51,625 bases of DNA, from NCBI GenBank assembly GCA_021799405.1, contig JAJZAL010000011.1, positions 1-51,625 of the forward strand, given 5' to 3'. The translations under genes were made by a program, and so were the position numbers. The notes under the pieces are model-generated. The model worked only from the letters and a program-made list of their open reading frames with translations, was not told the origin of the DNA and did no database searches. Every line of letters begins with the position of its first letter. Positions within the stretch are counted from its first letter, which is position 1. Below are positions 39,630 to 48,274 of this stretch, in pieces. This stretch comes from Acidobacteriota bacterium (GTDB lineage: Bacteria; Acidobacteriota; Terriglobia; Terriglobales; Acidobacteriaceae).

Positions 39630-40400
39630 ATGAGCGATTCGGGATTTCAATCTGCCGTTCAGCCGATGGCGGCGCGCGCGCGTTTGTCTCAGTGGCAGCG
39701 CGTAGCCAATATTTTCTCCGTGCCGTCGAAGACCTTTGAAGACATCAAGCGCGGCAACGCAAGCTGGTGGATGCCGTTTATCATCCTTGCCGTGGTTGCA
39801 TACATCCTGTTTGCGGTGATTTCGATCAAGATCGGCATGCAGCAGGTGGTAGACAACCAGGTGCATATGAATCCAAAGGCTGAGGCGCGTCTGGCTCAGG
39901 TGCCGCCGGAGCAGCGGGCGATGGCCAGCAAAGTATCGCTCTATGCTACCGAGGGCGCATTCATTGCCAGCCCGGCGCTGACGATTGCGGCGCTTGCGCT
40001 TGGCTCGCTGGGACTGTGGGGCACCATCAATTTTGGTTTCGGCGGCAGGGCAAAGTATGGCAGTATTCTGGCTGTATGGTTTTACGCAACCCTTCCCTCC
40101 ATCATCAAGTCGCTGCTGGGGATGATCGTGATCTTCGCGGGAGAAGCGCCGGAGTCGTTCAACATCAAAAACTTTGCGCCGACGAACGCGGGAGCGTTCA
40201 TGAATCCGGCAGAGGCAAACCATGTTCTCTACACGCTGGCGAGCTCGCTGGATGTGATCACTATCTGGACGCTGGTGTTGCTGGGAATGGGTACGGCGAT
40301 TGTGGCTGGAGTGAAACGCGGTTCCGGCTACATTGCGGTCTTCGGATGGTGGGCGCTCTTCATTCTGGTCCAGATGGGGTGGTCAGCGGCAATGGGTTGA
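39630..40400 (+). CDS. YIP1-family membrane protein
   Basis: 256 residues. A soluble N-terminus (about 30 residues) is followed by five transmembrane helices. The first, near WWMPFIILAVVAYILFAVI, and the block YGSILAVWFYATLPSIIKSLLG match the bacterial YIP1 family, whose function is not known. The start at 39630 has GGCGGA upstream. A -10-like TACAAT lies at 39584-39589. The neighbours give no hint. Confidence 0.8.
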   Translation: MSDSGFQSAVQPMAARARLSQWQRVANIFSVPSKTFEDIKRGNASWWMPFIILAVVAYILFAVISIKIGMQQVVDNQVHMNPKAEARLAQVPPEQRAMASKVSLYATEGAFIASPALTIAALALGSLGLWGTINFGFGGRAKYGSILAVWFYATLPSIIKSLLGMIVIFAGEAPESFNIKNFAPTNAGAFMNPAEANHVLYTLASSLDVITIWTLVLLGMGTAIVAGVKRGSGYIAVFGWWALFILVQMGWSAAMG

Positions 40401-40507
40401 TACACTTCCGTTGCCCGTGAAAGGCGCCATGATCCGCGTCTGGCTCAGCCGGCGAGTATAGATTCCGGGCTTAGCGGCGGTCATTCCTCGTGCCCCTGGG
40501 GTCCCAT

Positions 40508-42727
40508 ATGAAGCATCTGTTTTCCTTTGTCCTTCTTTTCCTCATTGTTCCAACCGCGGCACCTGCCAGGCTGGCAGATACCCGCGCAGTATCGCAAGCG
40601 GCGGATGCTTCAGCGCTTGCCGATCTGGCGAAGATTCGCAACCGCTACGCACTCTCAGTGCTGCCGTCAGACGCGCCGGGCATCGAATATCTGCATGAGC
40701 AGGGAGCAACGTACGCAGCGAGCGAGCGCGCGGACGGAAGCTGGCCCGACATCAACTACGGGGACTCGCCCCAGCCCTTCTGGCCGGCCACCAATCATCT
40801 GCAGCGCCTGCTGGTGATGTCCAAGTCCGCGCGCCTTTTCCGAAACGCCGGCCACTCCGATGCCGCGCTCGAAAAGAAGATTCAACTGGCGTTTCATTGG
40901 TGGACCATGCATGACTACCAGGATCATCTGAATCCGGCGCTGTGGTGGTGGAACGAGATCGGCGTGCCTGAGCTGATCGGCGAAAGCGCCAACCTGATGT
41001 GGGCCCAACTGCCCAAAGATGAGATCGCCGGAGTTGCCGAGATCATGACGCGCGCTGACTGGCAGCGTGGTCCCATCGGCAGATCGATCGGCGCCAATCT
41101 CATCTGGAAGGTCTCCAGCGAAATCGTGCGCGGTTGTCTGCAGAATGATCCCGCGCCGGTTGCCGAGGGCTACAACCGCATGTACCAGGAAGTCCGCATC
41201 GTCGGCCCCAATGATGCCGGCATTCAGCAGGACTTTTCCTTCCATCAGCATGGCAACCAGATTTACAGCGGCGGCTATGGACTCGACTTTGCTGACGATG
41301 TGGGGCGGTTTGTCTCCTTTGCCTGGGGCACGCGCTTCCAGATTCCGCCGGATCGCATGGCCATCTTCAGCAGCTATCTGCTCGATGGCGAGCAGTGGCT
41401 CATCCGCGGCAACATCATCGACTACAGCACGGTGGGCCGCGAGATTGCGCGCGAGGGCAAAGTAGCCGTGCCGCGCATTCATCCCACCGGCCCTATCTCC
41501 GGCGCCACTTCTCCGGTGGGCGCGGCGTACAGCATCGGCAACGTGGTTGCGATGCTTGCCGCCGAGCCGACTCCGCGCCAGAAGGAGTTTCAAGCCTTCT
41601 CTGCGCGGCTTCAGGAAGAGCCAGGCGCGCCGGCCTTCACCGGCAACAAGCAGTTCTGGTGTTCGGACTTCATGGCGCACCGGCGCAAGGCCTTCTATAC
41701 CTCGGTCAAGATGATGTCTACGCGCATCCGCAACGGCGAGCTGGTCAACTCGGAGGGCAAAAAATCGGCGCATCTCTCCGACGGCGTGAACTACCTCTAC
41801 CTCACCGGCGACGAGTACAAGGACATCTTTCCCGTTTGGGATTGGACCAAGCTTCCGGGCATCACGGCGATCCAGGGCACGCTCAACACCGGCGAGAAGG
41901 ATCCGATCAATGAGCTTGGCACGACTACTTTCGACGGTGGCGTCTCCGACGGAATCTACGGCATGGCCGCCATGGACCTGGCGCGCGGCGAACTCACCGC
42001 CAGCAAGGCGTGGTTCTTTTTCGATTCGAGTTATGTCGCGCTGGGCGCGGGCATCACGCTCACAGATGATCGGGTGCACCCGGTGGCAACCGACGTGAAT
42101 CAAACGTTGCTTTCGGGCACGGTCCTTACGAGCTGGTCACACGGGCCGCTTGCTACAGGCTTGCGAACCTACGATGCCGGCGGTCCTGTTTGGGTTTATC
42201 ACGACCATGTGGGCTACGTTTTTCCGCGCGGCGCGAGGTTGTCACTGTCGGCCGGTCCGCAGTCCGGCAGATGGACCGATCTGGGCTTTGGAAGAAGCGA
42301 CCTGGTGACGAAGCAGGTTTTCGATCTCTGGATCGATCACGGCCACTCGCCGCGAAATGCAAGCTACGAGTACATCGTGCTGCCTGGCGCAACTCCCAAG
42401 CAGGTTGCCCAGCGCGCGGCAAACACCGGCCTTCTGGTGCTGTCCAACACCGGCGACATGCAGGCGGTGTATAGCGAACGCCTCAAGCTTGTCGAAGCTG
42501 CCTTTCGCAAAGCCGGCACGCTGGCCACGCCACTCGGCCCGGTCGAGGTGGATCACTCCTGCCTGCTGATGGTCAGCCCGGCCGCGGGCGGCGGCTGGAA
42601 GGTCTCGGCATCGAACCCTGAGAATCAGCCACTCACGCTGCACGTGAGTCTGAAAGGGAAGAGCTTCACCATGGAGCTTCCCATGGGCGAAATGGCTGGT
42701 TCGACGAAGACTGCAGTTTATCGCTGA
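40508..42727 (+). CDS. Exported PL8-family polysaccharide lyase
   Basis: About 739 residues with a signal peptide (KHLFSFVLLFLIVPTAAPA). PL8 enzymes (hyaluronate, chondroitin AC, xanthan lyases) cleave uronic-acid polysaccharides by beta-elimination. Catalytic residues can be placed: Asn197 in GANLIWK, His248 in SFHQHG and Tyr257 in GGYGLDF. The His-Tyr spacing of 9 equals that in chondroitinase AC and xanthan lyase. The WWWNEIGVPE block is the substrate-binding aromatic patch. The beta-sandwich second half is complete. The Met at 40508 starts the signal. Chondroitin-, hyaluronan- or xanthan-type substrate cannot be told apart. It is not adjacent to the LacI/lyase run. Confidence 0.88.
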   Translation: MKHLFSFVLLFLIVPTAAPARLADTRAVSQAADASALADLAKIRNRYALSVLPSDAPGIEYLHEQGATYAASERADGSWPDINYGDSPQPFWPATNHLQRLLVMSKSARLFRNAGHSDAALEKKIQLAFHWWTMHDYQDHLNPALWWWNEIGVPELIGESANLMWAQLPKDEIAGVAEIMTRADWQRGPIGRSIGANLIWKVSSEIVRGCLQNDPAPVAEGYNRMYQEVRIVGPNDAGIQQDFSFHQHGNQIYSGGYGLDFADDVGRFVSFAWGTRFQIPPDRMAIFSSYLLDGEQWLIRGNIIDYSTVGREIAREGKVAVPRIHPTGPISGATSPVGAAYSIGNVVAMLAAEPTPRQKEFQAFSARLQEEPGAPAFTGNKQFWCSDFMAHRRKAFYTSVKMMSTRIRNGELVNSEGKKSAHLSDGVNYLYLTGDEYKDIFPVWDWTKLPGITAIQGTLNTGEKDPINELGTTTFDGGVSDGIYGMAAMDLARGELTASKAWFFFDSSYVALGAGITLTDDRVHPVATDVNQTLLSGTVLTSWSHGPLATGLRTYDAGGPVWVYHDHVGYVFPRGARLSLSAGPQSGRWTDLGFGRSDLVTKQVFDLWIDHGHSPRNASYEYIVLPGATPKQVAQRAANTGLLVLSNTGDMQAVYSERLKLVEAAFRKAGTLATPLGPVEVDHSCLLMVSPAAGGGWKVSASNPENQPLTLHVSLKGKSFTMELPMGEMAGSTKTAVYR

Positions 42728-42763
42728 CCTTGCACTGGCTCGGCTGTCGGCGCAGAGCGATAC

Positions 42764-43447
42764 TCAAATGCACGCCCTGCGCCGGCTGATCCAGCCCGCC
42801 GTTTGCATTGCGGCAGCAATGGCCACGCATGTCGCGGCCGTCACCACAAACGGCAGGTGCTGCTTTTCGATCTTCTGGTAAGCGAAGGCATGGACCGCCG
42901 TCAGCGCGAAGATGGCGTAGTTCCAGCGCTGGAGCTGCTTCCAGCGTGGCGTGCCCAGCGCGCGCAAGGCGAGGTCGCTGGAGGTGGCCAGCAGCGCAGC
43001 GAGCACCAGCACAGCCGCCGCGCCGGTGTAATTCGCCAGCCCGAAGAGGTCGTGGCGCAGAGGGAAGTGGTGGTGATGCTCCCACGGGCCGTAGACGTAA
43101 TAGAGCCAGGGCCGCCCGCGCAGATGAACGCACTGGCCGATGACGGAGTGCAGCACGCCCACGATGCCCGCCCAGATGCCCACGTCCCGGCGCAGGTCGC
43201 TCGACACCGGATTCTGCCGGCGGCGCAGCACATTCCACGGGCCCAGGAGCAGTGTGGCGGCCAGTAGCGCAAGCGCCGGGTAAGCCGTGGCGAAACTGGC
43301 CTTCATCACCGTGTCCTTGTAGGGCCGCGTGAGGTAGAGCGCGGCGACGGCAGCGGTGGTGAGAGCAAAAAGCGGCAGATGATGCCTGAGCAGCCGCAAG
43401 CGCAGGCGCCTTTGCTGGATTTGTGAAGTTGCGGTTGCAGGACTCAA
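42764..43447 (-). CDS. Ferric-reductase-like transmembrane protein
   Basis: 227 residues with about six transmembrane helices. The pattern RRDVGIWAGIVGVLHSVIGQCVHL and AIFALTAVHAFAYQK matches the ferric-reductase-like domain that binds heme through paired His, as in MsrQ. It would pass electrons across the membrane. The start is a TTG; a competing longer frame on the same strand lacks this family's content. No partner oxidoreductase is seen. It is convergent with the PL8 gene. Confidence 0.75.
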   Translation of the reverse strand: MSPATATSQIQQRRLRLRLLRHHLPLFALTTAAVAALYLTRPYKDTVMKASFATAYPALALLAATLLLGPWNVLRRRQNPVSSDLRRDVGIWAGIVGVLHSVIGQCVHLRGRPWLYYVYGPWEHHHHFPLRHDLFGLANYTGAAAVLVLAALLATSSDLALRALGTPRWKQLQRWNYAIFALTAVHAFAYQKIEKQHLPFVVTAATCVAIAAAMQTAGWISRRRACI

Positions 43448-43530
43448 TTGGATGCTCGGTCACGAAATTGGGCGATGGTCTGGCTCACATAGAAGGATAC
43501 TGCCCGGAGCCAAAAGCGGCGAGGGCGCGG

Positions 43531-45108
43531 TTACTGCACGGTGGTTGTGATCACTTCCAGAGAGTAGGATTCGTAATTGGTCAGGTAGAGAGTGGAATCG
43601 TCCGAGCCGGCCCAGATTTCGCGAGGGAACAATCCTGTTTGTGTGGTTTGCACAACGCTGGCCGACGCAGGCACGGCTACATCGAGGATGGTCGCATTCT
43701 CGGTACCGGTCCCGAAGCGGTTTGAGTTGGCCACCGCAAGAAGCTGGTCCTTGTGGAAGAGGTGCAGGCCCACGGGCGCTGTACCGCCGGTGTCCGCGTA
43801 TCCCAGGAGCGCATTGCCGGCATTGAGTTCGAGCATTCCGGTGCTGAACGCGAGTACACGATTGTCGCCGCGGGCGGTCACCCAGAGCGTGGAACCGTCG
43901 GCAGTCTCCGCCATGCGCACGGGTGAGCAGCCGGCGTCGACCGTGGCCAGGATCGCCGATGCCCCCGGCGCGCTCTCTGCCTTGGCCACGTCGATCACAG
44001 TGAGCACGCCGTTCAGTTGCGGAGTGCTCGACGCCTGGACGCAGTCTGATTTCGACAGCACCGGATTGCCGCTTCCGGCGCCCACCGTGCTTGATGCGGC
44101 TATCTCGCTCGTCACGTAGAGCCGCTTCCCATCGGGCGAAAGCATCATTCCGGCGATGGCATTGCCGTTGGTAGCGATCTGGCCGAGCAGCTTGCTTCCA
44201 GACGATACGTTGCCATTGGCGTCGTACGCGAGCTGGACCACTCCAATGTTGCCCCGGGTCACGGCGTTCGTTACCACGCCATACTCATTTGAGACAAAGG
44301 CGTATTTTCCGTCGGGCGTGATTGCGACGCCGAGCGATCCCTGATCGGGAGTAGCGGGGCCCTGGCTTACCACGAATCCAGCGGCCGAGCACGTCTGCAG
44401 CGCGGCCACGTTGAAGAAGGCCGCACCGTAGGCTCCGATGCCGGCGGCCAGCTCCATTTGATTGGGCAAAAGGCTCAGGTCCGCAACCGATGAGCCGTCC
44501 CCGGTGGGCAGCGGGTTGACGCAACCGGGCGTGAGCCCGCCGCCGCTAGGCGTGAATACCTGGATGCCGGCGGACGCGCCTGAAACCGAGACAAAGACAG
44601 TTCCCGTGCTTGTCGTGATCGCCTGGAATGGCGGCCCTGCCGTGGGATAGGTGACGTAGGAGGTTGTGACGGACGGGACTCCGCGCAGGGCCGTGACTGT
44701 AACCGAAGCGGTTCCGGAGGCCTTGTTGTAGGCGCCAGCGCTGGCTGCATCGGGCGCATAGTTCGCCGTCAGCGTGTCACTGCCCGCGGCCAGCAGCGCC
44801 GCGGGAACGCTGATGGTTGCGCCGCCGCCGCTGAGCGCCGTGGCTAACGAGGCGTAATTGCCGCTGCTCAGTGTTACCGAACCGGTGGGCGTGGAACCGC
44901 CGCCGCTTACGGTGACGGCCACGGAAAGCGGCTGGCCGGCCCCCACGCTCGACGACGCGGGCTTCACGCTCACTGACGGCGTGACCAGCTGATTAGACGG
45001 CCCGGTGGAAGAGCCCGGCGAAGAACCGCCGCCGCAACCTGTCAGGACTGCGGCAGCACACACAGTTTGGACGATCAACAGGAGCTTGGGCAGACGCCGG
45101 ATCGACAT
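43531..45108 (-). CDS. Lipoprotein with Ig-like domain and beta-propeller
   Basis: 525 residues. A lipoprotein signal ends in LTGC, followed by Gly/Ser linker. An Ig-like (Big_3-type) domain covers roughly residues 40-140 (SVAVTVSGGGSTPTGSVTLS). The rest reads as repeated propeller blades (SPDGKRLYVTSE, TPDGKYAFVSNEYG, TADGSTLWVTARGDNR), like YVTN/lactonase-type propellers. Export and anchoring at the surface are expected, binding role unknown. The Met at 45108 has GGGAG 7 bases upstream. Last gene of the run of exported genes at the right end, with a 112-base gap after the decayed gene. Confidence 0.82.
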   Translation of the reverse strand: MSIRRLPKLLLIVQTVCAAAVLTGCGGGSSPGSSTGPSNQLVTPSVSVKPASSSVGAGQPLSVAVTVSGGGSTPTGSVTLSSGNYASLATALSGGGATISVPAALLAAGSDTLTANYAPDAASAGAYNKASGTASVTVTALRGVPSVTTSYVTYPTAGPPFQAITTSTGTVFVSVSGASAGIQVFTPSGGGLTPGCVNPLPTGDGSSVADLSLLPNQMELAAGIGAYGAAFFNVAALQTCSAAGFVVSQGPATPDQGSLGVAITPDGKYAFVSNEYGVVTNAVTRGNIGVVQLAYDANGNVSSGSKLLGQIATNGNAIAGMMLSPDGKRLYVTSEIAASSTVGAGSGNPVLSKSDCVQASSTPQLNGVLTVIDVAKAESAPGASAILATVDAGCSPVRMAETADGSTLWVTARGDNRVLAFSTGMLELNAGNALLGYADTGGTAPVGLHLFHKDQLLAVANSNRFGTGTENATILDVAVPASASVVQTTQTGLFPREIWAGSDDSTLYLTNYESYSLEVITTTVQ

Positions 45109-45220
45109 CGAAAGACTCCCTACGGGAGTTGAAAATTTGATTGTCACAACAGTATGCATCGAATGACCGGTTTGCGAAATTGAATTCATACTGCATCTCA
45201 TAGGGAGATCGAGGACGAAG

Positions 45221-45344
45221 TCATTTTTGTTTGGACGGCTTCAGGTGATTCTTGAGCGCCGCGCGCCATTCGCTGACGATGCGCTGATCCCTCTGAAGAA
45301 ACGCCAATCGCATCACCAATCAAAACCAAGGTAGCGCATAACAC
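45221..45344 (-). pseudogene. Decayed copy of the unknown-domain gene's 3' end
   Basis: After a strong Shine-Dalgarno (AGGAGG, 45350-45355) come a GTG (45344), an 8-codon frame (MRYLGFDW) and, overlapping its stop by one base, a 30-codon frame (45313-45221) ending in EWRAALKNHLKPSKQK. That ending matches the C-terminal tail of the protein at 47262-48269 (QQWRAALKGHLKPAKG). It looks like an internally deleted, frameshifted relic of a third copy. A real 30-residue peptide is not excluded. Confidence 0.6.
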
Positions 45345-45391
45345 GATTTCCTCCTTTACTGTCCCGGCGCCGGGCGCCAACGCTGCCGCTG

Positions 45392-47257
45392 CTACTTGGA
45401 CGTGACCATCACAGGGACTTCGATCGACCCGACATGGCCGGCAACCAGGTCCTGGACCGCGACCCGCAGATAGTCCTGTCCCGGCGGCAGATCGAGCGTC
45501 AGGCGCGCGTTGACGCTCGTGGTCTTGGCGCTATCATATTGCTCGGGCTTGATGTTGATGAGGTATCTCTTCTCCTCATAATTTATGCAATCTCCCGCTG
45601 CGTCATAGGCCACCAGCACGAACTGCAACAGTGACTGATGGACGCCATTCGTCAGCTGATGAAAGCCGAGGCCACCTGCGTCGAGTGCCAGTTCGGCGAC
45701 GTAGAGATGCGGGTGCTTTAGTTTGGCCGCCATTTCTCCGGCCGGCGCATCCGGGAATTTGAGATCGCTGAAGGATGGGTCGGTTGCGGGCAAGATCTGC
45801 GCCACGAATTGCACCTGTGTGGAATCAGGAGTGCCATGCAGCACCGCTTCCTTCATCAGGCTGGGTGCGCCTGGATTGTGAGCGGAAGGTTTGTCGGCCG
45901 GATCAGCATAATACCCCCGCCGGTAGGAGAGATTGTATTTGGCGTGATCCAGGCGCACTTTAATCTTGTGGAAGCGACCATCGAAGTTTGTCTCGGCGGG
46001 AACATAGCCGATGGTGTAGTAGCTGGAACCATTGTCGATGGCGCTGGCCACCGCCTCCTTCAGGCCGTTGCTGTCGTAAAATGCCTTTCCGCCGGTCTCC
46101 TCGGCCATCTCGCGCATGGCGCCGTGCTCCTGTAGAGTCTGGTTCAGAAACCGGGTATTCGCATTCGCAATCATGGCCCCGTTCGAGCGCATAATGATGC
46201 CACGACGCCCTGGCCCAAGGGCGGCGCGATTCCTCGAAGGAATAAAGTTGCCATTCATTGCGGGCAGAGTCATCAGCCCACGCGCATCCACCGGGTAAAC
46301 AGCTACTCTTGCTGCCGAGAGCAGGTCGCTTGTTTTCTGTATTTCATCGGCGTAAAGACGCAAATTGCGAAATGGGCTCTCTTGCGTCTCGTCGGGGTTT
46401 AAGGCCAGCGGGAATGACCCGGAGAACCAGATCAGATTCTTGCGTCCCGGAATTACGCTCAAGTAGCGTGCCAGTTCATCCATCGCCTGGAGCGTCATGC
46501 GCACGCGCAAGTCGGTCTGAAAGGTTTCCACATCGGTCTCGAATTGTTCCAGCGCGCCGATCGCGTCCGCGGTCGCGTCAGAGGAGCCGGAGGCCGCCAT
46601 GCCCTCGGCCAGCGCGCCAACGGAGGAATCAGTAAGCGCGCCGTTCTGCGGGTCAAGAACTACTGACTGTTGCGGGTTTGCCTTGCGGCTCTCAAGGATC
46701 TTCGCCAGCGATGGCACGTCGGTCGTGAATCCCGCCACCATGCGCAGCCGCGACGAGAGCGTGAAGATCGCCATCGGCGTGCCCGGCTTCACCTGCTTCA
46801 TGAACTGAATAATCTGCAAGCGCGCATACTGCTGGTCCGGCATCGGCGTATTCAGCCCGTCCAGCAGCAGCACATTGACCACACTGGTCTCTGGATAGGT
46901 GGGGACGTTCGTGTAGGTGTTGGGCGGCAGCGGCGGAAGCTGAGCCGCGCGTTGAGCGGCGGCCGCGGCGGAGAGACTGTGCTCGTCGAAGGAGGTGATG
47001 GTCTGCTCCTTGCCGTTTTCCAGGATGTGAAAGCGGCTGCGATCGAGGCCGTGGACGGCGTTGCCCTTGTCCGTCACCACCACGTCCACCAGGACGAGAT
47101 TGGCGTTGGCGTGCAGCACGGTGGAAGGCGCGGCTGACGTCGAGTTAGAAGCGGGTGAAGATGTGGCTTGCTGCGCAATCGCGGCGCTGCCACCGGCGAA
47201 GGCCAACACGCAACCCAGGATTACCGTGAATTTGATCATTGATTCTGAGGTAAACAT
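45392..47257 (-). CDS. Exported VWFA-related acidobacterial protein
   Basis: 621 residues. The signal segment IKFTVILGCVLAFAGGSAA precedes a mature protein whose family shows in VVTDKGNAVHGLDRSRFHI (Ig-like part), NVLLLDGLNTPMPDQQYAR, SVIPGRKNLIWFSGSFP (VWFA core) and SYYTIGYVP ... YRRGYYA. This is the VWFA-related family abundant in Acidobacteria. VWFA folds usually bind proteins through a metal site. The start at 47257 is favoured because its first six residues plus MIK align with those of the beta-propeller gene two genes upstream; no Shine-Dalgarno is clear. The gap to the upstream gene is 4 bases. Function unknown. Confidence 0.9.
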   Translation of the reverse strand: MFTSESMIKFTVILGCVLAFAGGSAAIAQQATSSPASNSTSAAPSTVLHANANLVLVDVVVTDKGNAVHGLDRSRFHILENGKEQTITSFDEHSLSAAAAAQRAAQLPPLPPNTYTNVPTYPETSVVNVLLLDGLNTPMPDQQYARLQIIQFMKQVKPGTPMAIFTLSSRLRMVAGFTTDVPSLAKILESRKANPQQSVVLDPQNGALTDSSVGALAEGMAASGSSDATADAIGALEQFETDVETFQTDLRVRMTLQAMDELARYLSVIPGRKNLIWFSGSFPLALNPDETQESPFRNLRLYADEIQKTSDLLSAARVAVYPVDARGLMTLPAMNGNFIPSRNRAALGPGRRGIIMRSNGAMIANANTRFLNQTLQEHGAMREMAEETGGKAFYDSNGLKEAVASAIDNGSSYYTIGYVPAETNFDGRFHKIKVRLDHAKYNLSYRRGYYADPADKPSAHNPGAPSLMKEAVLHGTPDSTQVQFVAQILPATDPSFSDLKFPDAPAGEMAAKLKHPHLYVAELALDAGGLGFHQLTNGVHQSLLQFVLVAYDAAGDCINYEEKRYLINIKPEQYDSAKTTSVNARLTLDLPPGQDYLRVAVQDLVAGHVGSIEVPVMVTSK

Positions 47258-47261
47258 AAGG

Positions 47262-48269
47262 CTATCTCGCAACACTTTCTCCCTTGGCGGGTTTCAGGTG
47301 CCCTTTAAGCGCCGCGCGCCATTGCTGCAACTCGTTGAGCAGGATGACAGCCCGCGCCTGGTCCGGCGACACCGGTCTTGCCTGAGCAACTTGGTCTACG
47401 GTTGGCTGCTTGCTTCCCGCAGGCCTCCATGGAAACCCTCCTCGCAAATAATGCGAATAAAATTTCCGCAATGCGCTTCCAGGGGGAGAAAGGCTCGCTT
47501 CCAGACTGCGGTAAAACTGGACCATGGCAGTCATTCCATCCAACGTATAAAGGCTGTCGACGGCAGGGTCAGACGCGTATCCCGCGCTGCCTGATGGAAA
47601 GGCCGCTCCAGGGTTGATTTGGTAACGTAGCGATTGCGAATAGCCGTGCAATGTGCCCAAGCCCTGCTCCAGACTCATCTTTCCGTTCGCAACCTGCTCC
47701 AATATGGGGATCGAGCGGCCAATCGCGGCGTAAATGCCTTGCCGCTGCCTGTACATTCTCCACATATCGACTCGGTTTCCTTCGCTCCGGCCGTCTGCAA
47801 AGAGAACGGTTTTGACGCCGCCGGAACAGCGGACATAACCAATTGGAAACCGCAAATCCATCCGGGTGCTGCCTCCAGGTGGAATTTCAAAGTTCGCCGT
47901 TTCCGCGGAGAGTGAATCGTAGATGATGAAACGATTCCCACCCGAGGAATTGATGCCCGGAATTACTCTGGTATCCAACCATGTATTTGCCCGACTTCTG
48001 CTGGGTGGAGCGGAATAGCCGCAGTGGAAAGCTGCGAACAAAGCGACGATTGGGCTGGAACTGTGATTTCCGACCTTCTTGTACCACAGCCTGTCGGGCG
48101 GCGGCCCCTGGGTGAGTCTTCCTTCAACGACGCCGGGGATGTGTTTGTTTGGCTTGAGCGCGATGCTGTGTGCGGTTGCCGGTGCGGCTTGCTGCGCGGC
48201 CATGCCAAAGCTGCCGGCGGCAACGAATGCGCTACCCAGGATTAGCCCTGAGCGAAATGATGCAAACAT
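47262..48269 (-). CDS. Exported protein with unknown GGVK-FADGRSEG domain
   Basis: 335 residues; no named family recognised. A signal peptide covers about residues 1-26 (LILGSAFVAAGSFGMAAQ). The core (about 128-190) contains EIPPGGSTRMDL, CSGGVKTVLFADGRSEG and RMYRQRQGIYAAIGRSI. Two cysteines (C83, C148) are conserved in the related C-terminal half of the next gene upstream, suggesting a disulfide. The end is QQWRAALKGHLKPAKG. The Met at 48269 has AGGTAA upstream and lies 5 bases after the preceding stop. Co-transcription with the VWFA gene is likely. Confidence 0.8.
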   Translation of the reverse strand: MFASFRSGLILGSAFVAAGSFGMAAQQAAPATAHSIALKPNKHIPGVVEGRLTQGPPPDRLWYKKVGNHSSSPIVALFAAFHCGYSAPPSRSRANTWLDTRVIPGINSSGGNRFIIYDSLSAETANFEIPPGGSTRMDLRFPIGYVRCSGGVKTVLFADGRSEGNRVDMWRMYRQRQGIYAAIGRSIPILEQVANGKMSLEQGLGTLHGYSQSLRYQINPGAAFPSGSAGYASDPAVDSLYTLDGMTAMVQFYRSLEASLSPPGSALRKFYSHYLRGGFPWRPAGSKQPTVDQVAQARPVSPDQARAVILLNELQQWRAALKGHLKPAKGESVAR

Positions 48270-48274
48270 CGGAA

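Noticed and set aside
42666..43463. Longer minus-strand frame over the ferric-reductase-like gene
   Set aside because: It is Arg/Ala-rich without hydrophobic segments; the 42764-43447 frame has the membrane helices and family pattern.
45198..45380. 60-residue minus-strand frame
   Set aside because: The similarity to the neighbouring domain tail lies in a different frame, so this frame is not the coding one.
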